From contig JBCCFC010000317.1 in assembly GCA_039029935.1 (NCBI GenBank), forward strand, positions 1 through 11,249: 11,249 nt of DNA, read 5' to 3'. A program made the translations under genes and the position numbers. This DNA is from G039029935 sp039029935 (GTDB taxonomy: Bacteria; Chloroflexota; Anaerolineae; Caldilineales; Caldilineaceae). Below are positions 1-7,630 of this stretch, in pieces. Within the stretch, counting starts at the first letter, position 1. Each line of letters starts with the position of its first letter. Under the pieces are notes generated by a model. That model did not search any database and was not told where the DNA came from. It was given only the letters and a program-made list of their open reading frames with translations.

Positions 1-224
1 CTCTCGGTTCGTGGAAACATATGAGCGAAAACAAGAATTGGTATAAATTCATTTAGATTTTTATCTGAATGTACTTTATATCAGTATTTATTTGTAAAGG
101 CTCAAATGTTCCAATCTACTGTTATAGAATCAATTTTCATTAAAAAATCAAAAAATCATTTTTATTTTCTAAAATGAATGGTAAATATTTCCGTTTTTGA
201 CTTTTAAAATGAGCGAACCGAGAG
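1..224. repeat. AT-rich non-coding segment bounded by an 11-bp inverted repeat
   Basis: Positions 1-11 read CTCTCGGTTCG and positions 214-224 read CGAACCGAGAG, an exact reverse complement. The DNA between them is strongly AT-rich and has stops in all plus-strand frames. The word ATGAGCGAA also occurs twice in direct orientation (21-29 and 209-217), next to or overlapping the arms. The left arm sits on the window edge, so it could be longer. The arrangement fits a small non-autonomous (MITE-like) element, or simply a pair of sites. No target duplication can be tested because the left flank is missing. Two short open stretches at the very start (frame 2 to a TAA at 44-46, frame 3 to a TAG at about 52-54) could be the tail of an upstream gene but are too short to call. 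I found no convincing promoter for the next gene here. Confidence 0.5.
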
Positions 225-228
225 AAGT

Positions 229-624
229 ATGCGTAATTTTATGACAAAAGGAAAATCACAGAGAACCCTTGGCGATGCTTTATATCTCTATCATACCTAT
301 ATCGATTCATTTGCGAGATTTACGATCAATATTGATTCCACAACCAGAAATTCTCTTGCGCAAAAGTTTAAGTTGCTAGGTCGACAAATAAGCGACACTG
401 ATAATACATCAGTAACCCTCGATACGCTACTATCTAATATTGACCCTGTTTTAGAAAACACTATCATGAAATTGCTCTATGGTGCCTATGATCAAATTTA
501 CACTATTATGAAAGATAGTCTGAAACGTATGGGCATGTACAAACCTGGTGAACTCAAATCGCAGAGTGAGCCAAAAGAGTACAGTGTCGATGAGATGCAA
601 GAATGGTATAAAGAACATTGGTAG
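229..624 (+). CDS. small protein resembling the C-terminal half of an RGS domain
   Basis: The product is 131 residues, with no signal peptide or membrane segment, so probably cytoplasmic. Residues 19-40 include IDSFARFTINIDSTTR, which follows the RGS pattern IY-x-x-FI-x-x-x-A-x-x-x-(I/V)N(I/L)D-x-x-TR. Residues 83-101 (LYGAYDQIYTIMKDSLKRM) follow the closing RGS helices, F-x-x-AQ-x-x-I(Y/F)-x-LM-x-x-DS-x-x-RF. The linker between the two blocks (about 41-75) is longer than in animal RGS4. The first half of the fold, with its E-x-S-x-E-N-x-x-FW helix region, is absent. The protein begins roughly where the middle of the domain would, and the ATG lies five bases after the inverted repeat ending at 224, so an N-terminally truncated gene is plausible. 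The tail (105-131) is polar and ends DEMQEWYKEHW. ATG 229 is preceded only by a weak GAGAGAAG; ATG 241 is an alternative. The gene ends before a strong terminator and points toward the peptidase genes. In eukaryotes RGS domains accelerate GTP hydrolysis by G-alpha; no such partner is visible, so I assign no function. Confidence 0.6.
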   Translation: MRNFMTKGKSQRTLGDALYLYHTYIDSFARFTINIDSTTRNSLAQKFKLLGRQISDTDNTSVTLDTLLSNIDPVLENTIMKLLYGAYDQIYTIMKDSLKRMGMYKPGELKSQSEPKEYSVDEMQEWYKEHW

Positions 625-680
625 ACACCAAAATTGTGTGGGCGAGCATGACTCTGTTACAACAAGGTCAAAACCACCCA

Positions 681-741
681 AAAGTCCGACTTCTCAACAG
701 TGGTAGAAATCATCAAATTCTACAGAAGTCGGACTTTTTTT
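681..741. terminator. Rho-independent terminator, probably bidirectional
   Basis: A perfect 14-bp stem (AAAGTCCGACTTCT at 681-694 with AGAAGTCGGACTTT at 724-737) is followed on the plus strand by a T run (735-741). The loop holds a second 6-bp stem, GTAGAA (703-708) with TTCTAC (718-723), abutting the outer arm. On the minus strand the same hairpin is followed by TTTTGGG, a shorter T run. It therefore serves the small plus-strand gene ending at 624 and probably also the converging peptidase gene ending at 799. Confidence 0.85.
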
Positions 742-798
742 AGCAGAGTCGAGCATTATTTTTCTTTTGGGTGAGTCCGCAATCGTGTAGAGACGAAT

Positions 799-3700
799 CT
801 ACGGTTGACGAACAACGGGTAAATAAACGTGGACTGTATCGGTAGCGGGTGGCTCCTCACCAGGATCAATACCACCTGTGTTATCACCGCCAGTATCATC
901 ATTGCCAGTATCATCACCACCAGTGTTATCGGTCGCCGCATCTAGGCGAACCCGCAACGCCGGATCACCCAACAAATTAAACGTCTCTACAAGATCATCA
1001 TACTTGCCAGCGGGCGCATTCTCCAGCAAATAGAGCTTGCCATAGGTCGTTGCGGCTCCCAACTCCGGCGTACCATTGAGGAAGAGCGAGATGAAGAAGC
1101 CCTTTTCCAAGAAGTCATGCCCTGTCACCAAGCCCCATCCGGTTGGCGACCAGCTGGCAACGGCCCCGTGTTCCGGCATCCGCACAATCACCTCGGCAAA
1201 GGAATCAATCTCTGGGTCTGGTTCATGGAAATAGCCCTCCATACAGGTCATGGGAACCATCACGGGCAGGCGGTCTTTGTTGGTGAGTTGGGTGAGCGAA
1301 CTGAGGTTGAGCAACTGCTCTGATGCCCAATATTGCTTTGTGCCATGCCCCACATAGCTGACCAACAACGCCCCCGCGTTCATCTCTTCGATGATGCTGC
1401 GGTTACAGGCGGTGGCGGGCGAGCCATCGGGACAGGTTGTACCCATGTATAGCTTGGTCTTGCTGTAGGTTTCTGGGACGAGTGGGGCTTGAATGGTTTC
1501 GACGCTATCCGTCGATCCTTGGGTACCGGTTGTCACCTCAACGACGCCATCCGCAACCTCATCGGAGAAGTTATAAAATGCGCCACCACCACCTTCCAAA
1601 TTGTCGGCAATAAAGAGAATGTGCTCATTCCAGGCGCGTTCGGTTGTATCTGTTGGCTGCTCAATATCAACCCGTTCATAATGGATCGTTTTGGCGACCA
1701 TCGCCTGCACATCTTCAGCCGTCTTGACGGGAAAACGGCCAATATGCATGTCAGGCAAAATGTCATCCCCCACAATGGTGACAAATTGATTGTCGGTGGC
1801 GGTTTCACCCAAGCTGGGGTCTACCATATCCAAGAAGGGCGGGATATAGTTGGGGGCACTGTTTTCCAGATAGCCAATCAAATCATAGTTGCCATCCCCC
1901 ACCAACAGTACATACTGTGGGGCTACCCCTGCCCAATTCGCATAGGCATAGCTTAGAAAATCGCGGATGGCATAGGCCGACATGCGCCCATAGTTAAACT
2001 GATCATAGATGCTCTGCACATCCACAATGCGCACTCGGTAGCCCTGCTGGGTGCGGTAAGCGGCCAAATCGAGGATGGCATCCAAGAAATCACGATGGGT
2101 GATAATAATGTAATCCGCACCGATCTCGGTCGAGAGCAAATCAGCGGAGATAGCCTCTTGGATAAAGAGCGGTTCCAGGGGTTGCTCAGTTGCCGCCACG
2201 AGATATTTACGATGGCTTGGCTGTGCATCGACAAATGATATCATCTCGCCGTCAATCACGCCTTCAATCTGGCTGACCTGTGTCGGATCTGTAATATCAA
2301 AAATTTCGGCTGTATTCCCTGTACCCCCTGTCTCAAATCCAGAAATGGCATAGGATAACACACCTGTCTGGTCACTCTCAAAGAGCAATTGGCTGGCGAT
2401 TTGCTCCGTAGCTGAAATCTGCTGTGTCACCTGTTGGGCGGCTAATTGGCGATTGTATGTCACCTCAATCCAGTCAATATAGATGACATCATACACCTGA
2501 CCTGGAATATCTGTCAGCAAATCCAAGCGTACTTCATTCTCACCATCAATCAGATAGCTCTGTGGAAAATCAGTCGTAAATTCGTGATAGGTACGCCCAT
2601 GCCACTCGCCATCATAGACCTGCTCGCCATTAATGTAGAACTGAATATGATGTGGTCCTTTGACATTGCCACCCAATGCTGCCGACATGGTCGCGATGGC
2701 TGCGCTACCATCTTCACCACCATCTTCACCACCTGCCAACGCATCTAGCGCAAAGGGCCACGATGCACTACCCTTTTGGTTAAACCCAGCGACAGTGATG
2801 CGGTTGTCAAACCAGTGATCATAGCCCCGCTCTTTGGGCAATGTAGAGACATAGTTTGCGTTCTCTTCATGGCGCGCCGTCTGTTGATAATGGGCGACAG
2901 TCTGCGCATTCACCTCCACGGGGTCGATTGTGCCATCACGTGTGGCAATGCGTTTGCCCATCGCCGTTGTGGACAAATCACCATAGGTCAGCCAATAGAT
3001 GTTGGTTTCGCTGTATCGCTCTTTGACTCCCTGTCCATAAAAGAGAATTTCATCGCCGACATCAAATGTACCATCGGTATTGTTGCCTGTGACATCGCCT
3101 GCATTCTCACCTGCATGACGCACCTTGATCGCAATCTCTTCGCCATTCAAAAACATGCGGAAGCGGTCCGGAGCCAACGTATCGACCGGGATGCCCGCAT
3201 CCGCCAACGCCTGATAGGAAAGTCTGTAGAAGCCATCCTCCTTAATGCCGATGCGATAGGCAGGGCTGGGCGGTTGCCATGTCGTCAGCTCTGGTTCATC
3301 TCCCTGTTGATGCGCCGCCGCGCGAATGACTGTATCCTCCAATGTTGCCTGACGCCACACCTTGGCACTGTCATTGTTCAATAACAGATTGGCAAACCCT
3401 GCTTCAAACGCGGTCTCGCTTTGCAGGCTGGCCGCACTCACGGCTGATTGCGCCAACCGTTTATGCGCGGCATAGACATCATGGTCAATGCCATCAAAGG
3501 TCAGCGTAATCTGTAGCTGCTGATGATGAATCAACGTGCCATCCACAGGATTGACCTGAAATGGCTGTGCTTCCACACGGATAATGCGCTGATTACGCAT
3601 AAAGCCCAACTCATGAATACGCACCAGCTGCGACGGGTAAAGTGCATCTACACCATAAACCGCTGTATTGGGCAGGGTATCCCGCTCCACAAAGCGCATC

Positions 3701-4170
3701 ACGCCATCCTCACCCTCTTCCTCCACACTGGCGGGTGCAGCACAGGCACTTGCACTGCCCGCTGGCAGTTGGACTGTTTCCTGCTTTTGTGAAACCACCG
3801 TGAGCGAAATCTCTGCATCGGCAGGCACACCCAGCAGCGTCGCCTTTTGTGGCAACTGTGGCGTTCCCGCCTCGCCACCCAGCACATAGCCTTGGCTTTC
3901 AATCTGTAGACATGTCTCTGGCCCTGCCGTCGTCTGACGTGTGTAAACCGTGTAGGTGGGCGTATGCAGTGTCAGTGCAACGCCCTCATGGTTGGAGCGA
4001 TGAAGCCGATACCCTAACCCGTGTGCTGTCTCGTGTGCTGTCTCGTGTGCTGTCTCACTGGCCGCTGCATGGGCGGGTGTTGTCAGGACAGGCATTGTCA
4101 AGGTAATGAGTAGGGATGCGAGGAGGAGACAGAATGTTAACATGAAATGATAGATTTTATTTACGTTCAT
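799..4170 (-). CDS. secreted C25-family (gingipain/PorU-like) cysteine peptidase with propeptide
   Basis: The product is 1123 residues. Residues 1-35 form a signal peptide (hydrophobic 10-30, A-H-A cleavage site about 33-35), followed by a three-fold ETAH repeat (39-50). Residues about 60-240 resemble the C25 propeptide region (GTPQLPQKATLLGVPADAE at 102-120). Residues about 300-580 form a beta-rich PorU-like region (YRIGIKEDGFYRLSYQALAD, then DVIYIDWIEVTY). The C25 catalytic domain spans about 685-1070, with candidate catalytic His942 in VSYVGHG and Cys976 in MTCMEGYFH. Their 34-residue spacing is close to the His211/Cys244 pair of RgpB. An acidic DTGG-rich linker (1080-1100) leads to the end VYLPVVRQP. 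The family cleaves peptide bonds by a Cys-His mechanism; PorU members act as sortases. No T9SS-type C-terminal domain is visible. The start at 4170 has no clear Shine-Dalgarno sequence but gives a complete signal peptide; Met10 is an alternative. It is paralogous to the gene upstream, 142 bp away, and may be cotranscribed with it. Substrate and cleavage specificity cannot be read from the sequence. Confidence 0.9.
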   Translation of the reverse strand: MNVNKIYHFMLTFCLLLASLLITLTMPVLTTPAHAAASETAHETAHETAHGLGYRLHRSNHEGVALTLHTPTYTVYTRQTTAGPETCLQIESQGYVLGGEAGTPQLPQKATLLGVPADAEISLTVVSQKQETVQLPAGSASACAAPASVEEEGEDGVMRFVERDTLPNTAVYGVDALYPSQLVRIHELGFMRNQRIIRVEAQPFQVNPVDGTLIHHQQLQITLTFDGIDHDVYAAHKRLAQSAVSAASLQSETAFEAGFANLLLNNDSAKVWRQATLEDTVIRAAAHQQGDEPELTTWQPPSPAYRIGIKEDGFYRLSYQALADAGIPVDTLAPDRFRMFLNGEEIAIKVRHAGENAGDVTGNNTDGTFDVGDEILFYGQGVKERYSETNIYWLTYGDLSTTAMGKRIATRDGTIDPVEVNAQTVAHYQQTARHEENANYVSTLPKERGYDHWFDNRITVAGFNQKGSASWPFALDALAGGEDGGEDGSAAIATMSAALGGNVKGPHHIQFYINGEQVYDGEWHGRTYHEFTTDFPQSYLIDGENEVRLDLLTDIPGQVYDVIYIDWIEVTYNRQLAAQQVTQQISATEQIASQLLFESDQTGVLSYAISGFETGGTGNTAEIFDITDPTQVSQIEGVIDGEMISFVDAQPSHRKYLVAATEQPLEPLFIQEAISADLLSTEIGADYIIITHRDFLDAILDLAAYRTQQGYRVRIVDVQSIYDQFNYGRMSAYAIRDFLSYAYANWAGVAPQYVLLVGDGNYDLIGYLENSAPNYIPPFLDMVDPSLGETATDNQFVTIVGDDILPDMHIGRFPVKTAEDVQAMVAKTIHYERVDIEQPTDTTERAWNEHILFIADNLEGGGGAFYNFSDEVADGVVEVTTGTQGSTDSVETIQAPLVPETYSKTKLYMGTTCPDGSPATACNRSIIEEMNAGALLVSYVGHGTKQYWASEQLLNLSSLTQLTNKDRLPVMVPMTCMEGYFHEPDPEIDSFAEVIVRMPEHGAVASWSPTGWGLVTGHDFLEKGFFISLFLNGTPELGAATTYGKLYLLENAPAGKYDDLVETFNLLGDPALRVRLDAATDNTGGDDTGNDDTGGDNTGGIDPGEEPPATDTVHVYLPVVRQP
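4021..4056 (-). repeat. in-frame 12-bp tandem repeat (three exact copies)
   Basis: The plus-strand unit GTGTGCTGTCTC occurs three times without a gap. In the peptidase it encodes ETAH-ETAH-ETAH directly after the signal peptide cleavage site. Because the unit is a multiple of three, copy number can change without a frameshift, lengthening or shortening the N-terminal spacer of the secreted enzyme. Confidence 0.9.
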
Positions 4171-4225
4171 AGCTTTACTGCTTTTATTTAATACTTCTTT
4201 TATTGAGTTTTATTTCTCAATGGCA
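4171..4225 (-). promoter_or_regulatory. leader of the downstream C25 gene; no clear promoter
   Basis: This AT-rich spacer precedes the ATG at 4170. A small inverted repeat, ATTGAG (4202-4207) with CTCAAT (4216-4221), lies just outside the large hairpin at 4226-4308. On the minus strand TTGAGA at 4215-4220 could be a -35 element, but no good -10 box sits 16-18 bp downstream. The bases before the ATG (GCAGTAAAGCT) are a poor Shine-Dalgarno match. Expression may come from read-through of the upstream peptidase gene. Confidence 0.3.
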
Positions 4226-4308
4226 ATACTACAGCGGATTTGGGATTGGAACGGATTCCTCTCATGCACAGACAAAAATCCGTTCCAATCCCAAATCCGT
4301 TGTAGTAT
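4226..4308. repeat. long inverted repeat (32-bp arms), MITE-like or RNA hairpin
   Basis: The arms at 4226-4257 and 4277-4308 are reverse complements over 32 bp with one mismatch (G4234 opposite T4300, a G-U wobble in plus-strand RNA). The loop is 19 nt. The arms contain the word GGATT three times. The element starts four bases past the stop codon of the peptidase gene ending at 4313 and fills most of the gap to the next gene. There is no T run on either side, so it is not a canonical Rho-independent terminator. The outer ends read TACTACA and TGTAGTA; a TA at each edge would suit an IS630/mariner-derived miniature element, but no transposase is present. It could otherwise be a transcript-stabilising or attenuating hairpin between two cotranscribed genes. 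Confidence 0.85.
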
Positions 4309-4312
4309 GGTT

Positions 4313-7240
4313 CTACCTCACCACAAATGGCAAAAACACCTGCTGTGTATCGCCCACCTGTGGACCAAAATTCACATCCGCCAACCCATAACGTTCAGAC
4401 GTCCCATCCAGTTTCACAACTTCCAGTTTATATTGATACTGCTGCGTTTGTGACTCTCGGATGATATCCTCATACGCATAGCTCGACCCACCCGACATGC
4501 CCGCGTTGTTGGCAAAGATCATCTCAGCGTTGATTTGGCTAAAGTCATCGCTGCCGCCCTCTGCGCGTAGTAAGTTAAATCCTAAAATTTCAATCTCAGA
4601 ACCTGTATGCCACTCAACCATGACCGTTGCTGGCGCATCCTGCCCCGAATCATTTTGTGCCGTATCACCGGGCATGTAGGCTGTAAACCCAGCCATATCT
4701 ACTGCTGTCGGTGCGACGGACCGCTGTACAACCAATGCAGGATCACCAAGCAGAAGAAAGGTATCAATCAAGTCATCATACTTGTGCGCAGGTGCGTGAT
4801 CATCCATGTAGTATTTGGCCTCGGTCATGGCTTTGCCCAACTCGGTAACTTCGTCATCAAAGAGTGAGATGAACAGCCCTTGTTCTAACCAATCATGTCC
4901 GGTGGCGACGCCAAATCCGGTTGGCGACCAACTTGCCACAGCCGCGTTTGGGTGGGTCATGTAGCGTTCAGCCAACGACTTCGCTCCTGCCCCAGGGGTG
5001 TGAAAAAATCCCTCAAAACAGGCCATTGCCAAAAAGATCGAAAGCTGGTTGCTATTGGTCATGCGGCTAATGACGGTCTCATTCATCAGGCTTTCACTGC
5101 CCCACTTGGTTGTCAGCGCATGACCGACGTAGCTGACAATGAGCGCACCGTCATTGTTAATCGTGTCTATAATTTCATCTTGGCATTCGGTTGCGGTGGA
5201 TGGGTTGCCCAAATCACAGGTGCGCCCAAGATAGACTTTTGTGCTGGTATAGGGGTCGGGCAATAGCTTGAGTGTTGGATCATGTTCTGCATATCCATCC
5301 GCCAAAATATCAGAAAAATTGTAAAAGTTACCACCGCCACCTTCTAGGTCATCGGAGACAAACAGCACATTGCGATTCCAATCGTTAAAGGTTGGCGTTG
5401 TCTCGTAGCGGATGGTTTTTTCGACCATCGTGGTTAGGTCCGCTTCATTGTAGGCGGGGAAACGGCCAATGTGCATGTCGGGCAGAATGTCACCCTCTGT
5501 AATCATGACAAACCGATTGTCACTGGCCGTATCACCCAAAATTGGATCCGCAGGGTACATAAAGGTTGGCACATAGGTCGTCTTCACACCCGAAATATAC
5601 TGACGCATATCGCTTGTGCCACCACCAGCCAACAGCACAAACTGGGGTGCTGGTGCTTGCCAGTTCTGATAGGCATAGGTCAGAAAATCGTTGATCGATT
5701 CTGATGACAACATGCCGCCATTAAACTGATCATAAATCTTCTGTGTATGCACGATAGCCACGCGATAGTTTGTGTCTCTGTGTACGGCCAGCGGATAGAC
5801 CTCATCCCAAAAATCCTCATGCGTAATGACAATCCAGTCGGCACCATTGGCCGTGTCCAGCAAATCGTCCGGTGTATAGCTGGGAGTGGCAGGTGTGGTC
5901 AACTGAGTCACAAGCGTGATGCCATTGGGCGTTAATAGGCTATCAGGTGTCCATGCGATATACCGCCGCCCGGATGCGCTGTCCCCAAAATCAACGGTGG
6001 CATTGATGGCAGCAGCGTCATGGACAGTATCATGGACAGTATCATAGACACTATCATTAACACTCGCCGCAATCAGGCTATTGATGGTGAGATTGCTGAT
6101 GTCCTGTGTGTTGTACATATCGGTGACATCATACAGGTGTATATCCGTACTATCAAAGTTGGTTAATGTGTAGTGCCAAGGGCCTGGATTGACACCGGAA
6201 CTGACTTCGCCTTCAAAATCAAGCGCATTGTTTGTGGCGGCGTGGGTACGGTAATAATTGACCTCCAGCCAATCCACATACACGATATCATAAAAGCCTG
6301 AGAGAACGAGAAACTCAATGGCAATTGTGTTCGTCCCTTCCACCAGCAAGGTCTGCGGAAATGACGCTGAAATGTCAAATGCCTCAAATCGCCTGCCTGT
6401 GGTTGTGTCTTCCACCACCTGCGTTCCGTTGACCAAGATACGTGCCCCGTGATTGATGGTTGAGCCGCCAATCAGGTGCGCGGTCACAGTGGCTGTATAT
6501 CCTGTCGTCACCAGATTGGTGGCCTCAAAATTGGCAGAAAAGGTTTTGGCAGATGAGCTGCTAAAGGTGAAAAACTGCATTTTTTTCCATATCCAGCGGT
6601 CATCGGTTGCGAGAAAGGTGGAGTTGCCATATTTGGGGACATCGGATGCATAGCCAATTTGTTGTTCAATGCGTTGTTGCACCAAATACGGTACTGCTGG
6701 CGTTGCACCACCTGCAATCGAGCCATCTTTTGGTGCCATGCGTTTGCCTACTGTCAGCCCCGATAGATCATATGTTAGCCAATAGACATTTTTGCCTGTG
6801 TACTTATGATGGGTTAATTTCCCTTCCGCATACAACCCATCAATACTACGGCCATAAAAGGTTATGCGATCCCCTGCATCAAAACGACCGTCGCTCTCGC
6901 CCGCTACCTCAATCGCAATCTCGCTCCCAAGATAAAACATCTGAAAGGTACGTGGATCAAGCGTGTCAACGGGTAGCCCCGCAGCCTGCAGATAGGTGTA
7001 GTCAAGCTGGTGAACACCATCCGCAGTCACGTCAATGCGATAGGCTGGGTCTGGTGGTGTCCAAAAGGTTGGTGTTAGGGCATCTGTACTCAACGAATCC
7101 GCTGATACGATCTTTGCTGTAGTGGTCTCGGCTTGGCTTAGTACAGTTGATGGGGTGAATAGACTATGAATCAGACTGGCAAGAACCACGAGGCTCAGTG
7201 CCAAAAACCTTATAGGAGGGGAGAATGTGTTTGATTTCAT
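4313..7240 (-). CDS. secreted C25-family cysteine peptidase with C-terminal beta domain
   Basis: The start at 7240 gives 975 residues beginning MKSNTFSPPIRFLALSL, a normal signal peptide. The frame stays open to an ATG at 7330, adding 30 residues with no signal-like character. Neither start has a clear Shine-Dalgarno sequence. Numbering below uses the long form. Cleavage is likely near S65-Q-A67. No propeptide is visible; the beta-rich region starts at about 90 (PPDPAYRIDVTADGVHQLDY) and includes FYDIVYVDWLEVNYY (346-360). The C25 domain is about 495-870, with candidate catalytic His737 (SYVGHALTTKW) and Cys771 (MACFEGFFH), again 34 apart. The usual GHG is GHA here. Residues about 900-985 form a domain (VEWHTGSEIEILGFNLLRAE) homologous to the C-terminus of the neighbouring surface protein. 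The protein ends QVFLPFVVR. It is a paralogue of the gene ending at 799, sharing the middle and catalytic regions. It probably acts outside the cell or at its surface; substrate unknown. Confidence 0.9.
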   Translation of the reverse strand: MKSNTFSPPIRFLALSLVVLASLIHSLFTPSTVLSQAETTTAKIVSADSLSTDALTPTFWTPPDPAYRIDVTADGVHQLDYTYLQAAGLPVDTLDPRTFQMFYLGSEIAIEVAGESDGRFDAGDRITFYGRSIDGLYAEGKLTHHKYTGKNVYWLTYDLSGLTVGKRMAPKDGSIAGGATPAVPYLVQQRIEQQIGYASDVPKYGNSTFLATDDRWIWKKMQFFTFSSSSAKTFSANFEATNLVTTGYTATVTAHLIGGSTINHGARILVNGTQVVEDTTTGRRFEAFDISASFPQTLLVEGTNTIAIEFLVLSGFYDIVYVDWLEVNYYRTHAATNNALDFEGEVSSGVNPGPWHYTLTNFDSTDIHLYDVTDMYNTQDISNLTINSLIAASVNDSVYDTVHDTVHDAAAINATVDFGDSASGRRYIAWTPDSLLTPNGITLVTQLTTPATPSYTPDDLLDTANGADWIVITHEDFWDEVYPLAVHRDTNYRVAIVHTQKIYDQFNGGMLSSESINDFLTYAYQNWQAPAPQFVLLAGGGTSDMRQYISGVKTTYVPTFMYPADPILGDTASDNRFVMITEGDILPDMHIGRFPAYNEADLTTMVEKTIRYETTPTFNDWNRNVLFVSDDLEGGGGNFYNFSDILADGYAEHDPTLKLLPDPYTSTKVYLGRTCDLGNPSTATECQDEIIDTINNDGALIVSYVGHALTTKWGSESLMNETVISRMTNSNQLSIFLAMACFEGFFHTPGAGAKSLAERYMTHPNAAVASWSPTGFGVATGHDWLEQGLFISLFDDEVTELGKAMTEAKYYMDDHAPAHKYDDLIDTFLLLGDPALVVQRSVAPTAVDMAGFTAYMPGDTAQNDSGQDAPATVMVEWHTGSEIEILGFNLLRAEGGSDDFSQINAEMIFANNAGMSGGSSYAYEDIIRESQTQQYQYKLEVVKLDGTSERYGLADVNFGPQVGDTQQVFLPFVVR
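6019..6066 (-). repeat. in-frame 12-bp tandem repeat (about four copies)
   Basis: Units CATGGACAGTAT (6019-6030 and 6031-6042), CATAGACACTAT (6043-6054) and a decayed fourth copy encode SVND-SVYD-TVHD-TVHD, near residues 423-438 of the peptidase (long-form numbering), in a loop before the catalytic domain. It resembles the ETAH repeat of the paralogue in period and composition but sits at a different place in the protein, so it probably arose independently. Confidence 0.8.
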
Positions 7241-7529
7241 TTTTTTTGCTGAATACAACGTGGATGTAGGTGTGGTGTTAACTTCGTATGTCAATGTATG
7301 TCCTATCAATTTAATCATGCCATTACTCATTGTTTGCTGTTCAAGATTGCCGCAGCCTCTTTGATAAACAGAGGGGTACTGCCCTTCCCAATCATGAACA
7401 ATGGTCTACGCTGTTCATGACTGGGGGACAGAACCCCTTGTGAATTTTCTGACTATCTTGATTCTGAATGAGAATCGCTGTTGGTTCAGGAGTCAGACTT
7501 ACGTTGAATTTGTCAAGTGCCTGTAATCA
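7241..7529 (-). promoter_or_regulatory. leader/upstream region of the middle C25 gene with inverted repeats
   Basis: This region lies between the peptidase start at 7240 and the minisatellites. It contains the long inverted repeat at 7373-7437 and a 6-bp inverted repeat GATTCTGAATGAGAATC (7460-7476) that could be an operator. A minus-strand TTGACA (7511-7516) has no acceptable -10 element at normal spacing, so I do not call a promoter. If translation starts at 7330 rather than 7240, the first 90 bp are coding. Confidence 0.3.
7373..7437. repeat. imperfect inverted repeat with 26-28-nt arms
   Basis: The left arm 7373-7400 and right arm 7412-7437 pair through GGGGT, CTG, CC, CCA and an exact inner TCATGAACA (7392-7400) with TGTTCATGA (7412-7420). 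There are a few mismatches and a 2-nt bulge around an 11-nt loop. There is no T run on either side. It lies downstream of the surface-protein gene and upstream of the middle peptidase gene, so it could act as a factor-independent attenuator, an RNA-processing site or a decayed mobile-element remnant. Confidence 0.7.
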
Positions 7530-7609
7530 GTAAGTCAGTAGGTCGGTGGGTCAGTAGGCCGGTAGGTCGGTAGGTCAGTAGCTTAGTAGGTCGGTAGGTC
7601 AGTAGGTCA
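7530..7609. repeat. octamer minisatellite, ten units of GTAGGTC[A/G]
   Basis: Ten head-to-tail 8-bp units start with GTAAGTCA at 7530 and end with GTAGGTCA at 7609. Several differ by one or two bases (for example GTGGGTCA, GTAGGCCG, GTAGCTTA). The period of 8 is not a multiple of three, as expected for non-coding DNA. This block lies in opposite orientation to the second block at 7631-7720, separated by about 20 bp. Confidence 0.9.
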
Positions 7610-7630
7610 GTAAAGAACTGCCCCACAGAA

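Noticed and set aside
195..228. Promoter for the small plus-strand gene (TTGACT with downstream TAAAAT)
   Set aside because: The two boxes are only a few bases apart, and no alternative pair has 16-18 bp spacing.
1489..1956. Plus-strand frame of 155 codons antisense to the C25 peptidase
   Set aside because: It is a shadow of the catalytic-domain coding sequence with no ribosome binding site and no recognisable domain.
2776..3384. Plus-strand frame of 202 codons
   Set aside because: It is antisense to the well-supported peptidase, Cys/Ile/His-rich as expected for a reverse-complement frame, and lacks any familiar motif.
799..4170. Type IX secretion substrate or PorU orthologue
   Set aside because: The C-terminus lacks a recognisable T9SS C-terminal domain and no Por/Gld genes are in the window; only family-level C25 assignment is supported.
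6607..7122. Plus-strand frame of 171 codons
   Set aside because: It is antisense to the N-terminal part of the middle peptidase, with low-quality composition and no domain.
7212..7268. Plus-strand AGGAGGGG followed by ATG at 7224 and a 14-codon frame
   Set aside because: The sequence is the complement of signal-peptide codons of the middle peptidase; the frame is very short, so the site is likely coincidence.
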